Shown in pieces: positions 10,574 through 22,267 of a DNA stretch of 64,000 bases (position 1 is the first letter of the stretch; every line of letters begins with the position of its first letter). Under the pieces are notes generated by a model that worked only from the letters and a program-made list of their open reading frames with translations, made no database searches and had not been told where the DNA came from. A program made the translations under genes and the position numbers. The DNA is taken from assembly GCA_950295325.1 (NCBI GenBank), contig OX485805.1, forward strand, positions 2,668,501 through 2,732,500, in the 5' to 3' direction. This DNA comes from Polytrichum commune (Eukaryota; Streptophyta; Polytrichopsida; Polytrichales; Polytrichaceae).

Positions 10574-11087
10574 AGTTCTAATGAGTCAAGTCCAGATAGG
10601 GGACTGACGTACTGAGCATCTATGCATCTTTGCAGCCTTAGTTGAGAAGGACCCTAAATCCCAAAGACCAAAATGTGAAAAGGTCAGAGCCGCTCTCATG
10701 ACTTATTCCATTATCTACATGATAAATGTCATTTATATTTGGTCATATCTCACAACTACACGAGATAAATTGGATAATGTGAGTACTTACAATCCAGTCT
10801 TCACATGATAGACTCATTCTATCAATGTCCCAGTAGTAGAATTGGGTCCTTTTACTCAAAATTGGGCCACTTGGACTTTTAACGATTGACAGATGACATA
10901 AGTTGACGGTGGAATTCATCAACCCTTCCAGGGAATTGCAAACGGTTCAGCAGGTCCTTCGATGGGATCCTGGATGTAATTGTAGGAGTTAAATTTAGAA
11001 TAACAAAGAGCTTAGGAATGTCATGAGTTCGGTTGATACAATTGATCTATTCTGATGTTACTTGTGTCATTTTCAGGACCACTTACG

Positions 11088-12481
11088 CTTCAAAGAAATG
11101 CGCACCCCAAACTTAACTGTGCAATAGGTAAGTATGTGATGCAACAACTCAGCAATATTCACATCCTTGTCACATTAGTTCACCTATGGTGAACCACCTA
11201 TCCATGGGAGCTCATATTGCTCGGTTGCTAACTAGAAGCAAGAAATTTCGGTTACTCCTCTGAACAAATGTACACCAATTCAATGTTCAGTTTTCAATGA
11301 CAGAGGCCACTGCCTCATCGGAAGGATGTTGAAAGAATCGTTAATGCAGAACCCTTAGTCTACGGTAATCTCTACAACCCTATTTTCCTGTGGGCGATCG
11401 ATGCATGTGAGGTTACATACAAGCTTAACGGTTACGATGACGATGCATCTAAAGAGGGATGATTGGCACACTATTGAGATAAGTTGAGATTATAAGGCAA
11501 AGGACGAATACATGTGGCAGGAGCTGGAAAAAAAAACATGATTTTGTTCGCAAAAATCAGATTTTTTGCATTAAAGGTTTGGGGGAGCATCCACTCCCCC
11601 AAACCTTTTCGGTTCGAAATCGATCCTTCACATTCCCAGTCTTTAGATTTGAAAATACATGCGCACTTTAGAGGCACGAGGCCATGGCGATGGATGCAGT
11701 ACACAATTGAGCCATTTTTTATTTATTTTGATTCCCGTCACAAGAAAAAATAAGTGAAAATAAGTGCCCATCAATGGATATGGGTGATAGTTAGGAACTA
11801 CACAGATCGTCCAAAGTCGTGTGTTATTCGAAGTTACTCAGTGATATAACTAGTTAATGAGATTGTGATATTTATCAATCAAAGTCATTTATATTTTGTA
11901 ATATTTATGCAATCTATTGAACTTCCATTATTAAACATTGAAATCGTAAGTAAGAAGTTATTGCATTGTGTAACTCCGAATAGTAATACACACTAATTGA
12001 GATAATCAATGCACTTATCATGGTTTTTACCAGAAAAAATGTGTCATTCTACATTCTACAAATTAGGATAATCACAAATAAGAACTTCTGGCACTGAAAT
12101 GTAGGGTCCTTCGTTTTGTATTACATATCCTCAAACCCTAATAAGAGCAACTCCTCAACCATGGCACTGGCGTCCAAGGTAGCTAATTATTGTATCACTC
12201 AATGAGTTGGTTCAGATTTCTCCAAGGTTACTACAATAATGTCTTAGGAACATAGTCTTCTAAACACACCCTTTAAATAAAATAAAATAAAATAAAATAT
12301 TTAAATTTTTTTAAGTGTGGGAAGTGGATGATGTCCAATGCAATTTGAAAATATCTATGTGAACTTCCTACTAGACAAAAATACCAAGTGGGGCACCTCA
12401 AAATCACCAATGTATAACGATCTAATGAAAAATTTCACTAGAATGTTCTAAATGAACATTCTACTTGGCCCTATAACACAC
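11088..12481. other. Intergenic, nothing coding
   Basis: AT-rich DNA without a supportable gene. It contains one compact hairpin (11573-11608) and a short AAAAT microsatellite near 12.28 kb. Confidence 0.55.
11573..11608. repeat. Perfect 15-bp-arm hairpin
   Basis: AAAGGTTTGGGGGAG, a 6-base loop CATCCA, then CTCCCCCAAACCTTT. A second AT palindrome (GCAAAAATC..GATTTTTTGC) lies just upstream. It could be the core of a small MITE or a chance hairpin; no RNA gene is inferred. Confidence 0.5.
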
Positions 12482-14135
12482 TAAGGGTGACTTTCCATGC
12501 AAGTTGTTCCCCCATTAGATTCTAGAAAATAGTGGGCCGGAGGTGTTCGCATGTACTTAAGCGCAAGCCGCCATCCAACCACATTCTGACGGTCCGCTAG
12601 AATGTGGAGGGCCATGGACACATGCCACTAGACTTCCACGCATGCACTAAAAAATCTTCAACCTACAAGTGCCAATCACAGAAGGTTTTGAAGGCCAATT
12701 TTAGAAGAAGGAGGTTTTAACCTGGAGGAGGATAGTAGGTGGGTCCAGATTTGAGAAAATGGGAGACAAAGATATAAGAGAAAGAATGACATTAAGGAGG
12801 TTGATATTATGGAGTTTAGGGTGTACCATATGTACCTTTCATGTGGGCCCACCCACTCATAGCACTACATTGATAATCCCATTTAGTGTGTATGGTACTA
12901 ATTTTTTGAAAGTTGAAACACACACTATTTTGCCAAATCTCAAAACTAATGAGGATTGAGTTTTTGACCGAGTGATACATAACATTAAGTAGCAAGCCCG
13001 AAATGACCTTCTCGAAAGAGCAAAGGTAGGTTTACATTTAAGTTTTACTTAGGCCATTTTAAATCTATTTGGGTAGTTACTTTCAATGCTTAGAATTAAT
13101 TATGTCAATTTCTAGGACATAACTAATGCCAAGTGGTGGTAATGGTTCTAATCTAGGCTAAATTATGATCTAAACAAATCTAAATAACTATAAAGCAACA
13201 AAAAAGTTGGTGAGATCAAAAAGGTAGTTACACTCTTTGGAAACGTCTCCCGAAACCTGCATTGGATACCTTTTTGAAGCTAAGTACTATATTTGATTAA
13301 TTATCCATTCATTCATGCTTGCTTTGCAAACTTTTCCCTTCTTGTTGAGGTAATATTGCAGGTACGTACCCTCCTAGCATTTCTACTTAATGTTATGTAC
13401 TAAATTCATTAATACCATACATTTCAAGAAAATTAGTGTGTGCTCTAAGGTGCTTTGAAGCTTGAGGTCACAACCCTGATAATCATTCTTGATGGTGCAA
13501 TGGCAACAAGTTCACATGTTGTGAAATTACATCGCTATTAACCAAAACCTGGCAAAACAATGGTGAAACACTTCAGGCTCCCAAAACCCCTAGATATTTT
13601 GAAGGCACTATTTACATAGTGTAAAGAAATTTAGTATCACCTTCACCACATTGATTATCCCAATTTGTGCATGTTACTATTTGGAGTTACGCAATGCTAT
13701 AACTATTTTATGGGAACATAGGCCACTTGCCCACCAATTCTAGTGTGAATAAGGACAAACCTACCCAAATGTAGATGAAATCTAGTGGGGATAGGGTTCG
13801 TACATGCCAACTAGCTACTCCTATCTTCTCAAATCCGGACCCACCTACTAACAATCCCCGCCCCCCCCCACCCCGGTTACCAAGGATGGTGTTCTAGATC
13901 ATCATTGGTTCTTGAGTCTCCAACTGGTCTTAATCCTTCAATGACTAGATGTAGGTTGAAGGTTCTTCAATAGACGCATGGAAGTATAGCAGCCCATGTC
14001 CAAGGCCTACCTCATTTTAGCATAATGTCAAAATGTGATAAGACAACGGCTTGTGCTTTAACTACATGCAAACACCTCTGACCCACTATTATCTAGAATC
14101 TAGTGGGCAAGTGGCCTACATGGAACTCACCCTTA
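12482..14135. mobile_element. Inverted-repeat (foldback-like) element, about 1.65 kb
   Basis: The left arm starts TAAGGGTGACTTTCCATG and continues through TTCTAGAAAATAGTGGG to GGTGGGTCCAGATTTGAGAA (12482-12760). The right arm (about 13790-14135) gives the same landmarks in reverse order and complement: TTCTCAAATCCGGACCCACC, CCCACTATTATCTAGAA and CATGGAACTCACCCTTA. The arms are diverged and the interior (12.8-13.8 kb) is non-coding. No matching target duplication was found, so class and exact ends are uncertain. A related piece of the arm (GGCCACTTGCCCACCAATTC) appears near 13.71 kb. Confidence 0.6.
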
Positions 14136-15413
14136 CCCAAATATCATCAAGACAGCGCTTGAATCACCATGTACTACTCACTCACCAAATAAATGCAATT
14201 CTACCGCCACTTAGGAGCCAAAAATAAGTGTCCAAATTAAGAAAGCTAATCGAATTAGCCTCATCTACCTTAGTATGCTCGGCATTTATGCATGTACTCA
14301 AGGATCTTGATTCTTGATATTATTCTTACAAGCTAGAATAGAAAGAGAACGTCCTTCAAACAACCTTAAGAAACTCGTTACACAAAAAGTGCAGCTCGTA
14401 CACAAATACATATTGAATGTGGGGAAACATACTACTGATAACAAAGCAGAAGTACTTATTCGACAAACCCAAGGTGGTCACATAAGCCATTCCTTTGCCC
14501 CTCAATGTCATGGACAAATGGGTTTCAAACAATCACACTTTGTGAACATGCAATGGTTTTAAATTCTGTAGGGTTGCTTCCAACTCCACAAACATACCTG
14601 AATGTTGAATTGGCTCAAGAATTGTGTCATCCGGTTAGTAAATGCAAATAGTCCACATGTTCACATGCCTGATGAAGACCAAATGACCCACATCTGAAAG
14701 CTTAAAATGTGAAACACACTTGATTCTCCAGTACTATCTCACAATATTACCACCGTAGTATATTATTTATAAGTATAAACCAGCATAAAACTTCTGTTCT
14801 ATTATGAAAATAGTGAAAGATCTCTTCCTGCATGTCGCACCACCTTCCTTAGCATGCAAAACATGAATGTTTTACATGATTGCTGAGGAAGGTATCCAAA
14901 AGAAAATCCTGGTAAAAATGTTGCATAATAACCAAAGTATCTATTCCAACATTCCTAAGATCCTGTCCTCTTGATAAAAACTCCTCGTAATGAGCAGCAA
15001 ACTTTACTCAATCCTCGAAGAAGTTTCTGATATCAAAAATCCCAAAGCAGTAGAATATTCATCAAAGCAAACGAGAATGGATTTTAAAGAGAAGCATACG
15101 AAGGAACTCCAGACCTGAATATTTTTATGCAAAATACAGTGATTACAACCCTATCCCTATCTTGGCATGGGTCATCCTGTTAATTTGATTCACCATCATG
15201 ATTACTGGTTACTAATTCCTGTGTCCTGCAGTAAGGTACTGAGCCTACTATCTATAAATGGCCTAGTCTACTACACATTGGCATCCATTCTTACGTGTTC
15301 TTCAGCTTCAACATGCAAAGCGCCAAAACACCAGCCTTCCCTAAGCAACCACATGTAGCAAAGGATCGTTTCTGAGTCAACTATGCATACCTAATGTGAA
15401 GATTTTCACCGAA
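14136..15413. other. Intergenic, nothing recognised
   Basis: No coding region or repeat recognised. The right end is the presumed 3' flank of the minus-strand DOG1-like gene. Confidence 0.5.
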
Positions 15414-16190
15414 TTACATAGCCAGATTGTGGCCAACGCCATTCACTCCATTTCTTTTCTTTCCCAGATCCCGAATGGCTATATGTATTTGAGCTGCTGC
15501 CACCAGATACTGTGCAGCTTGAACAGCATTCAGAAGAGTAAGCATCTTCGTGAGGGTCTCCATGCGTAGGTTGTCTGCAGCAAGAACAATCTCCGCCAGA
15601 ACCTTCAATTTGTCATCCACCGCAGTCTCCAAGACGCTTTCTGTATCCGCTTCCTCTTTTTCATGTTGTTTTGCATCGGCCTGCGCAAGAGAAAGCAGCG
15701 GCTGGTCTGCCATACCTTGCTGCAAAAGTGCCATGCGATGTTCCAATTCCTCCTCAGATGTCTGAGTTGTTTCTTGCAAAGCGCTTATTTTCTGCAGCTG
15801 CGACGCAGTCAGAGACGCCATATTGGGCGTATCTATTCCACTTAAAAATTCAGCTAACTCAGCTTCAATCTGCTGCCCAGCTTGCGCATATGCTAATTGA
15901 AACACCATCGTTGGTCTCCAACCTCCAATAAATGAAAAAGCATTTTCGAGTGGACTTCTCCACAAAGGGTGAACAACTTTCAACACATCTTGCTTAGCAG
16001 CCCTGTCCTTGGCTTTATAATACTGAACATAGTGGTTCAGGACTTTCTCATTCAACTGCTTAAGCTGATTTTCCCGCATATTACTTTCTAGAGCATCGCG
16101 GAGTTCCTGGAGCTCTTCCTTTTGCTCTTCCATCCAGTGCTGATAAAAGTCCTCGTACCTCTCATCATCAGGACCTAGTAATGGTGACAT
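15414..16190 (-). CDS. DOG1-domain protein (DOG1/TGA-related)
   Basis: Intact 258-residue frame on the minus strand with a clean ATG (MSPLLGPDDERYEDFYQHWM) and stop. The whole protein is helical and fits the DOG1 seed-dormancy domain, also found at the C-terminus of TGA bZIP factors. It has FYQHWMEEQKEELQELRDAL near the N-terminus, the hallmark LWRSPLENAFSFIGGWRP near residues 75-95, and long helices ending in AQYLVAAAQIHIAIRDLG. No bZIP precedes it, so it is a stand-alone DOG1-like protein. In seed plants, relatives act in dormancy and bind PP2C phosphatases and haem; the role in a seedless plant is unknown. An acceptor-like TTTGCAG near 16264 (minus strand) suggests an intron in the 5' leader. 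The presumed promoter region contains a threefold tandem repeat. Confidence 0.8.
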   Translation of the reverse strand: MSPLLGPDDERYEDFYQHWMEEQKEELQELRDALESNMRENQLKQLNEKVLNHYVQYYKAKDRAAKQDVLKVVHPLWRSPLENAFSFIGGWRPTMVFQLAYAQAGQQIEAELAEFLSGIDTPNMASLTASQLQKISALQETTQTSEEELEHRMALLQQGMADQPLLSLAQADAKQHEKEEADTESVLETAVDDKLKVLAEIVLAADNLRMETLTKMLTLLNAVQAAQYLVAAAQIHIAIRDLGKKRNGVNGVGHNLAM

Positions 16191-17165
16191 CTTTTAGTCC
16201 AGTCTCTAACAAACTCCAAGTACTTTCAATCTGCGGTCTCCTTACATATAGGAGTGGAGACCTGCAAACAATATTCAAAAGAAAATTAGATCAGATGTGA
16301 GGTTGATAATTTGGTCCTATCGATAAAATTTTCATGCCCCTAACAAAAGGCTAGTATGCCAAAGGTACCGAACAGCAACTTCATCTCCAACCATGCCTCA
16401 GTGAATTTTCTGTAGTTCTATTTTGTCACCATGGCGTCAGATACAAGTTCAAGAGCAGCACTGGCTTCTATTGACCACCAGATCTTACAAAAGAGAGCTC
16501 ACGATAGGCATACGATTGACAAAAGAAATTAATATTTTCAATGATGTTGTAGAGATTCAGTTCTATGTCGTTAAAAAAACACATACATACAGGTTTGTTT
16601 AATTCCTCTCTAGGTATCACATATGAGCACCAGCGCAACATTGAGTTTTCCAATCTTTAGTCGCTTGGAAGAAATATTTGGTGAGAAACAGGCAGCAGCC
16701 AAACCTTTGTAGTCAGACAAAAGCTTCCTGATAATTGATTTCAAAGAAGGATAAATCAGGCTGCAATTTAAAAGGTTTTCAGTTACAGCAGAACTAGACA
16801 CTGTAAGCGCATTACACAGACGATGCTGCACCAGCAAAGCTTAAGGATTGAGACAGAACCGAGATTGCAATACCAGATGCAACCTACAGCTCACAGGAAA
16901 CAAATTCAAGGCTTGCAAGAATTCATCGAACTATAACCTAAAGACTGCAGCTGCCAGTAAAAAATTCGAAGCCGGAATCAGCTAAAAGGTTGCTCCTCAA
17001 CTGTACGGAAATGACACGAGAAAAATTGTTTCAGGCTTGTAGAAAATCCTCAGATGCAGACTACTTACTAGACGTCCGATTCGCACACAAGAGACAAAAG
17101 GATAGTAGATCAGTTCACATTTTCTAGGCGCATTCCAAGGAGCGCCGAAGAAGCACGATAATATC
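16191..17165 (-). other. 5' leader/intron region of DOG1-like gene
   Basis: Between the DOG1-like ATG and the triplicated block I see no coding exon. An acceptor-like TTTGCAG near 16264 read on the minus strand makes a leader intron plausible, but donor and first exon cannot be fixed from sequence alone. Confidence 0.35.
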
Positions 17166-18298
17166 ATCCAAATAAAGACCAAAACAACCTGCAAGAGCTA
17201 CCTGACATCACTTCCGCTGTTGCAACTCTCCACCAAAAAGGTATAACAGCAGTACAACGGAGGAATGTAATTAGCCACTACGCAACGCAACTGCTCTTTC
17301 CTTTCTGGTCCACTAATCACGAACAAAATATAGAATTTCGCATCTCACTGTAAATTACTTCTCGTCTTCATCAACTGCGAAGTTCTTTCCGCATCCTTAA
17401 ACTTCCTTGTCGCGAGGCTCGCCTTCCCTCCCCCCTCACTCCCTCCTTCACCTCAATTCTCCTCTCTGTTCTCGGCTTATGTATACAGCATTCTAAAAAA
17501 AAGGTGTCTCTCGGTCAAGACTGGTCGTAAAAGCGAACCGTAAATACAAGATAACATCCCAAAACAATGACTAAAACAGAACCCGCAAGTGCTACCTGAC
17601 GTCACTTCCACGGTTGCAACTCTCCGCCACAGAAACACAACCGACAGATGCAAATTAGAGTCCAGACTCCAGAGCCACCACCACGCAACGGAAGTGCTCT
17701 TTCTGTTCCACTAATAAAAAAACGGAGAGAGACGCATTTCGCACCCTAGTGTAATAACTACCGCGCTTCATCAACTGCGCAAATTCTTTCTCCATACTTG
17801 GATATCTCTGTGGCGAGGCTTGTCTTCCCTCCCTCAACGTGCCTCTCTGTTCGCGGCATATGTCTAGAATACTCTTAAAAATTCATAATATCTCTCGGTG
17901 ACTCAAGACTGGTCGTAAAAGCGAGGTGTAACTTGAAAACAATAACATCCAAACACAAAATGACCAAAGCAGAAACCGCCAGGGTTACAGCACCTGAAAT
18001 CACTTCCGCTGTTGAAACTCTTCGCCACACAAACACAACCGTAATTAGAGTCGAAACCACCACCATGCAACGCAACTTCTCTCTCTGCTTCACTAATCAC
18101 GACATATTTCGCATCCTACTGTAACTACTACTAATCTTCATCAACTGCGCAAACTCTTCCTGCATGCTCAGGCTCAGAATTGTCTATTGCGAGGCTCGCC
18201 TCCCCCTCCCTCCTGCACTTGGCCTCTCTGTCCTCAGCACATGTTTACAGTAGTAAGCTAAAAAATCTAGTGTCTCACGGTCAAGACTGGCCGTAAAA
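17166..18298 (-). repeat. Threefold 396-bp tandem repeat upstream of DOG1-like gene
   Basis: Three head-to-tail copies start near 17166, 17552 and 17945. Matching points (CACTTCC.C.GTTG) lie at about 17211, 17605 and 18003, giving periods of 394 and 398. Every copy shows the same series of landmarks: ATTTCGCA.C, CTTCATCAACTGCG, GCGAGGCT, CCTCTCTGT and CGGTCAAGACTGG. The copies have diverged by substitutions and small indels. On the minus strand copy A has TGTATACATAAG, a TATA-like element, before a purine-rich stretch. Each copy may therefore hold a promoter and first exon of the DOG1-like gene. That role is inferred; the triplication itself is directly visible. Confidence 0.75.
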
Positions 18299-18329
18299 AA
18301 CAAGGAGAAGCAGGGAAGAGGAAAGGAGA

Positions 18330-18515
18330 GGGGAGCTTGATGGAGAAGGCGTGTGAGTAAATGAAGGATGACGGCATAGGAAGAGGGTTTGCAGGCAACA
18401 CAGCATTCATGGCTCTCAAGAGCTCCGCCGCTAGCGCACTTTTTCCGGAAGCAGCCCCACCACTGTCTCCGACGAGAACGACGTCCCAATCGAGGTCCCT
18501 GGCCTGACCGCGCAC
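18330..18515 (-). pseudogene. P-loop NTPase-like exon fragment
   Basis: Minus-strand frame DLDWDVVLVGDSGG..GKSALAAELL contains a Walker A-type G-x4-GKS in a context like a small GTPase or other P-loop protein (hydrophobic strand VVLVG before it). The frame then runs into low-information sequence. No ATG opens it and no G2-G5 motifs follow. It is best read as an exon relic, possibly chance. Confidence 0.25.
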
Positions 18516-18855
18516 GTCACCAAATCTGCCACATAGATTTTAACCCTAGTAACCCTAAGTATCATTAAGTTGCCAATGATAAGAGAAGTTCCCAAGTAGA
18601 TCCCAAGTGAAAATGGATGTATTTCAGATGAACTTAACATAGATGAAAGGAATTCTTGCTTTAACTACCACTTCATTATGACGAAACAAAGATTATGAAT
18701 GTCGCATTACGGAGTGTCGCAGTCGTATAAAAGAGGGAGTTTTGAACTAAAAAGTTTGGTCTCGCAAAAAAATGTGTCGTAATCTCTCGGGCGTTGTATA
18801 AACGAGTGTCGTATTAACGAGGTTAGATTGTTACCAATGAAAGCAAGGAATAAGT

Positions 18856-19224
18856 ACACTAAATACAACATTTAGTGTCACCAATTCTAGGGGGGCATCA
18901 CTAAGCAGTGTGTCACACCCACACTAAATGTTAGCCCCACATTCTTTGTCATTCCTTGTAGAATTTCGGGGGACTATAGACTTATAGTGTAGCAATTACT
19001 GTCACATACCAAGCGATTTCTCATCCAAACTTCAATCATCCATAGCAATATTTCATCACAAGTTGCTGACTAGGGACGGTCGGGTTTGGGCGGGTGGATG
19101 AAACTCATGCATCGTGCATGCCAAAAAAATCCGTTCCCTTATTCATACGAAGTGTCATCCGAAAAGGTACCATAGTGACACTAAATACCATACAACACTA
19201 ATAAATATCATAATCTTTTAGTGT
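18856..19224. repeat. MITE-like family A, copy 4
   Basis: Starts ACACTAAATACAACATTTAG and ends near AATCTTTTAGTGTCG. Internal words CACCAATTCTA, TTTGTCATTCCTTGTA and TCATCCAAACTTCAATC match copies 2 and 3 in the same order. It is more diverged and includes an extra CACTAAAT island. Confidence 0.5.
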
Positions 19225-19626
19225 CGTGTGTTGATGAGGCAAGCATCGGCCATCTCGGTCGGGCTGGACTTTCTGAGGCGAGGAGGTTTCTTATTGGTCG
19301 GGCAGGCGGGTGGGAAAACTTTTACGTGCTGCCCGGGAATATCGCCTTCTGACTAACAAGGGCAAGAGGCACCGCCAGCACGCTGCCTGCAACTCGGGAA
19401 CTCCATATTATTTATGGGCTTTGTTTTGATGTGGTCTCGGTCAGTGTCTGAAAATTTCGTTTTCAAATGCATTAAAAGCCGGATTCCCACCCGATCGAGC
19501 AGTGTTCAAGATTGGAGTCTTCAATGCCCTTCAAAACGCAACCTCCTAATTGAAAATAAGACGTCCCCTCAAGAAGTCCTTAATATAATGTGCCCGTCAC
19601 AAGAAACAACAAGCGTAGGGCATTGT

Positions 19627-20052
19627 CACTACAAGAAGCAGAGTTAGGCCCTTGCCACACGGACGGCAAGGCTATCTGCCGTCCTGGCTAGGGCTTCGCA
19701 CATAGTAGCTGGGTACAGCAGGGACAGTACCATCGACTGCAACCACACGGGCGGAGGGGAAGGGGGTTGAGGTGGCCTACCGTGTCAGAAGAAGCCCAAC
19801 ATCTTCCAAGGAGATTCCGGCCAGCAGAGCCGAGACTGAGCCGGGAAGGAAGCTCGGCGGTGGGCCCGGGTGGCATGTACCGGGTTTCAGGGATTACCAG
19901 GGGCCTTCCCCTAGTAGTTTTGTACCACCTGCGGCAGCGGCCACATCACCTTGCCGGTGGTCCTTCTGCCCCCCGTGTGGTATGGCCACGGGGAACCCAG
20001 CCAATCGCAGGCCAGGATTCGAGCAAATTGCCAGTGGTGTGGCAACGGCCTT
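19627..20052. mobile_element. CACTA-like transposon end fragment
   Basis: CACTACAAGAAG at 19627 is the classic terminus of plant CACTA (En/Spm) elements. It is followed by GGACGGCAAGG and CTGCCGTCC, typical of CACTA subterminal repeats. An inverted partner of AGGCCCTTGCCACAC occurs at 20034-20052 (GTGTGGCAACGGCCTT). No CTTGTAGTG right terminus was found, so this is either one end of a truncated element or a small deletion derivative. The block is locally GC-rich, and the overlapping open frames in it are not genes. Confidence 0.5.
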
Positions 20053-20271
20053 AGATGGTTGATTTTTAATCCTCCACATTATACTGGACACATGTACCGT
20101 ATAATTCGTGCACAAGTCTAATACGAGTTTTGTATTTCATTTCTATATTCTTGGATTAACGTCCTGGATTTGAACCAACCCTTGAAGTGCAGAGCTGAAA
20201 GTTGAGAGCCCTTCAAAACGAAACTCATATGAGGGCTGCAATCTTGAACACTACTCCCGAGCACTGCTCGG

Positions 20272-20470
20272 GATGGACTGGTTGAGTTTGAAAAATAACC
20301 GGTTGAAGTTGGAGACTTCCGAAGAATGACTGATCATTTTAGAGGAATCTATAGAAGAATATACCTCCAATGAATGAAAGCAAAACCGGAAGATATGAAT
20401 GTGTAACCGGTTGGATTTAGAATCCCTAGGATCTTTATGCCCAACAACTTCCCAGGCACTGCTCCCGAGT
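20272..20470 (+). repeat. Dispersed repeat C, copy 2
   Basis: Shares the ordered words AACCGGTTGAAGTT, CATTTTAGAGGAATCTATAG, AAGCAAAACCGGAAGAT and CTAGGATCTT with 29958-30145. A weaker reverse copy is at 6866-6960. Unit ends are unclear. Confidence 0.6.
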
Positions 20471-22259
20471 CTCAAGTGAAGAGTGTAGGTTGAGTCTGTC
20501 AGAGCACATGAGCTTCTCGAGTTGTCTGCAACAGAGTCCTTTGAACTTTGGGGTTCACTTCTTTACAAAACTTGTGCTTCTTGACTGTGCATGTTGCTTT
20601 TTGCTCGAGTTGTTGTGAGATGTCTCCGTGAGGAGGAGTAGCCCCTGCTCACGCAATGATCATTCCCTTGTCTTCTCTTGTCTTCACTTCTCTTTGTTTC
20701 TCAGAAGAAGAAAAAAAAACAAAATCATTAAAATTTTAGTATAATAAATTTTCTTTGTCATGGGTCCTTGCCTTTTTCTACCATAGCACATCTTTGGCCT
20801 CTCCCACCACAAACCCCATTGGACCATGTCAATGGATAATGTAGGCTTTGAAATACATTTTCTGGAGACCTTGAAGTCCATGGTCACTCTCCACAGTCAT
20901 GGGACGAATTCAACAACCAGTCACAGATTTTACAAGACCTTGGGACGACTTCATGGTCCCAGGTGTAACCAACCCCTAAAACCCCAAATGTAACTTTTTG
21001 TTTCCCCCCTCTTCCATATTGTACATTATACATGTGTAAGATGATGTGTTGTTCTCTTGTCTCACCTTTATTGAACACATCTTTGGAAGGGTGCCTTAAA
21101 TTTATGTGCACCTAAATAAGTAGGCGGGTGCATTCATTGTTTGCATGAGTGACAAGATGAGATGGTGAGGTGGTAGTTGTTTGGCAACTTGGTGGAGGTG
21201 GTCTTCAAGTACACACAACGTAGATTCAAGTTTAAAATGTTGCCCCCGGAATCCACAAAGAATTATCCTTGCATATCTCACAATTGTTCTTGGCCTCACC
21301 CAACTACAGTCTAAAGCTCATAATGTTATGTTCGTTTCAATATTTGTTTAAAGCTTTTGGGTGCAAAGGAGTGCTACTTTATTGGCTCTTGCCTTAGAGC
21401 AGAGATCTCAATTTGTTTCTTCCTTCTTGCCCATGAGTTCGTCTCTGAACGAATGTATGCAAATGGATGTAGGAACTAGATAACTAAAGTGGATGAAACT
21501 AGATTAATTTTAACTAATTAGAAGTTATGTAAGAAACTCGATAGAGCTTTCTAGAACTTGAGTTAACTTCCACTCTTTGAGGTATGAAGGAGTTATAAAT
21601 GAATGAAAGGGACACCAACATGGAGATATTGACATACGATGTCTGTTCACCATCCCTAGCCCATGCATGTGTGGGTATGGGGGTGCAGGGTTGGCCTAAT
21701 GCCTATATTTCATAGGTGGACTGGTAATTAGTTCAAAACTAGTTTAATACTTTGTTCTATGTATATTGATGGTTGGAGGGGGGGGGTGCATTAGTCTAGT
21801 GAGATCAAGACTTGTTTCTTTTCAAGTTTCCTTTTGTTTAGGATGATGTGTCATATAGTGGATGAAGACCTAGGATAAATTTTCCATAAATTTGTGGACT
21901 TTATTCTCGGGTGTTTTGAGGTCCATGAGGTTTTTGATGATGGGTGTTGTGGATGGCGCCTTTGATGCATCTTGTGATGATTATATGAAGTAGGATTGTC
22001 CAACCTTGTTGTCTCGGTGGGGCTTGGAGTATGTTGTATTTATTTGTTTGTTTGTTTTTTAGTGATGGTTGCTTGCAATCATTTTTCATTGTAGAATGTG
22101 AATTCGAAGATTTGTACTTTTTAGGTTAGGGCATGGTGTGAACGGGGGATTCTTTGTTGGTAATGTGCCCAATATGCAGAATATGTTATGCCGTGGTCAT
22201 GTGTGGATTTTACATCTTGAGAGTATGCATGGGATGAGCCATTGTAGTAAATGTTATCT
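20471..22259. other. Intergenic, nothing recognised
   Basis: No coding region or element recognised. It includes short homopolymer runs (G near 21.78 kb) and a TTTG microsatellite near 22.05 kb. Confidence 0.5.
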
Positions 22260-22267
22260 AGTATTAT

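Larger units (their letters stand above)
9294..11087 (+). repeat. Segmental duplication, copy B
   Basis: Direct repeat of 3340-5132. The match opens at GCACATTG(C/T)TCAATCTCA and ends at GTCATTTTCAGGACCACTTA. Copy B is joined to the upstream NOPCHAP1-like exon and intron, which suggests that B is at the ancestral position and A is the derived partial copy. The sequence beyond the 3' breakpoint differs completely. Confidence 0.8.

Noticed and set aside
19688-20115. Several overlapping frames near 19.7-20.1 kb
   Set aside because: They coincide with the GC-rich subterminal repeats of the CACTA-like fragment.
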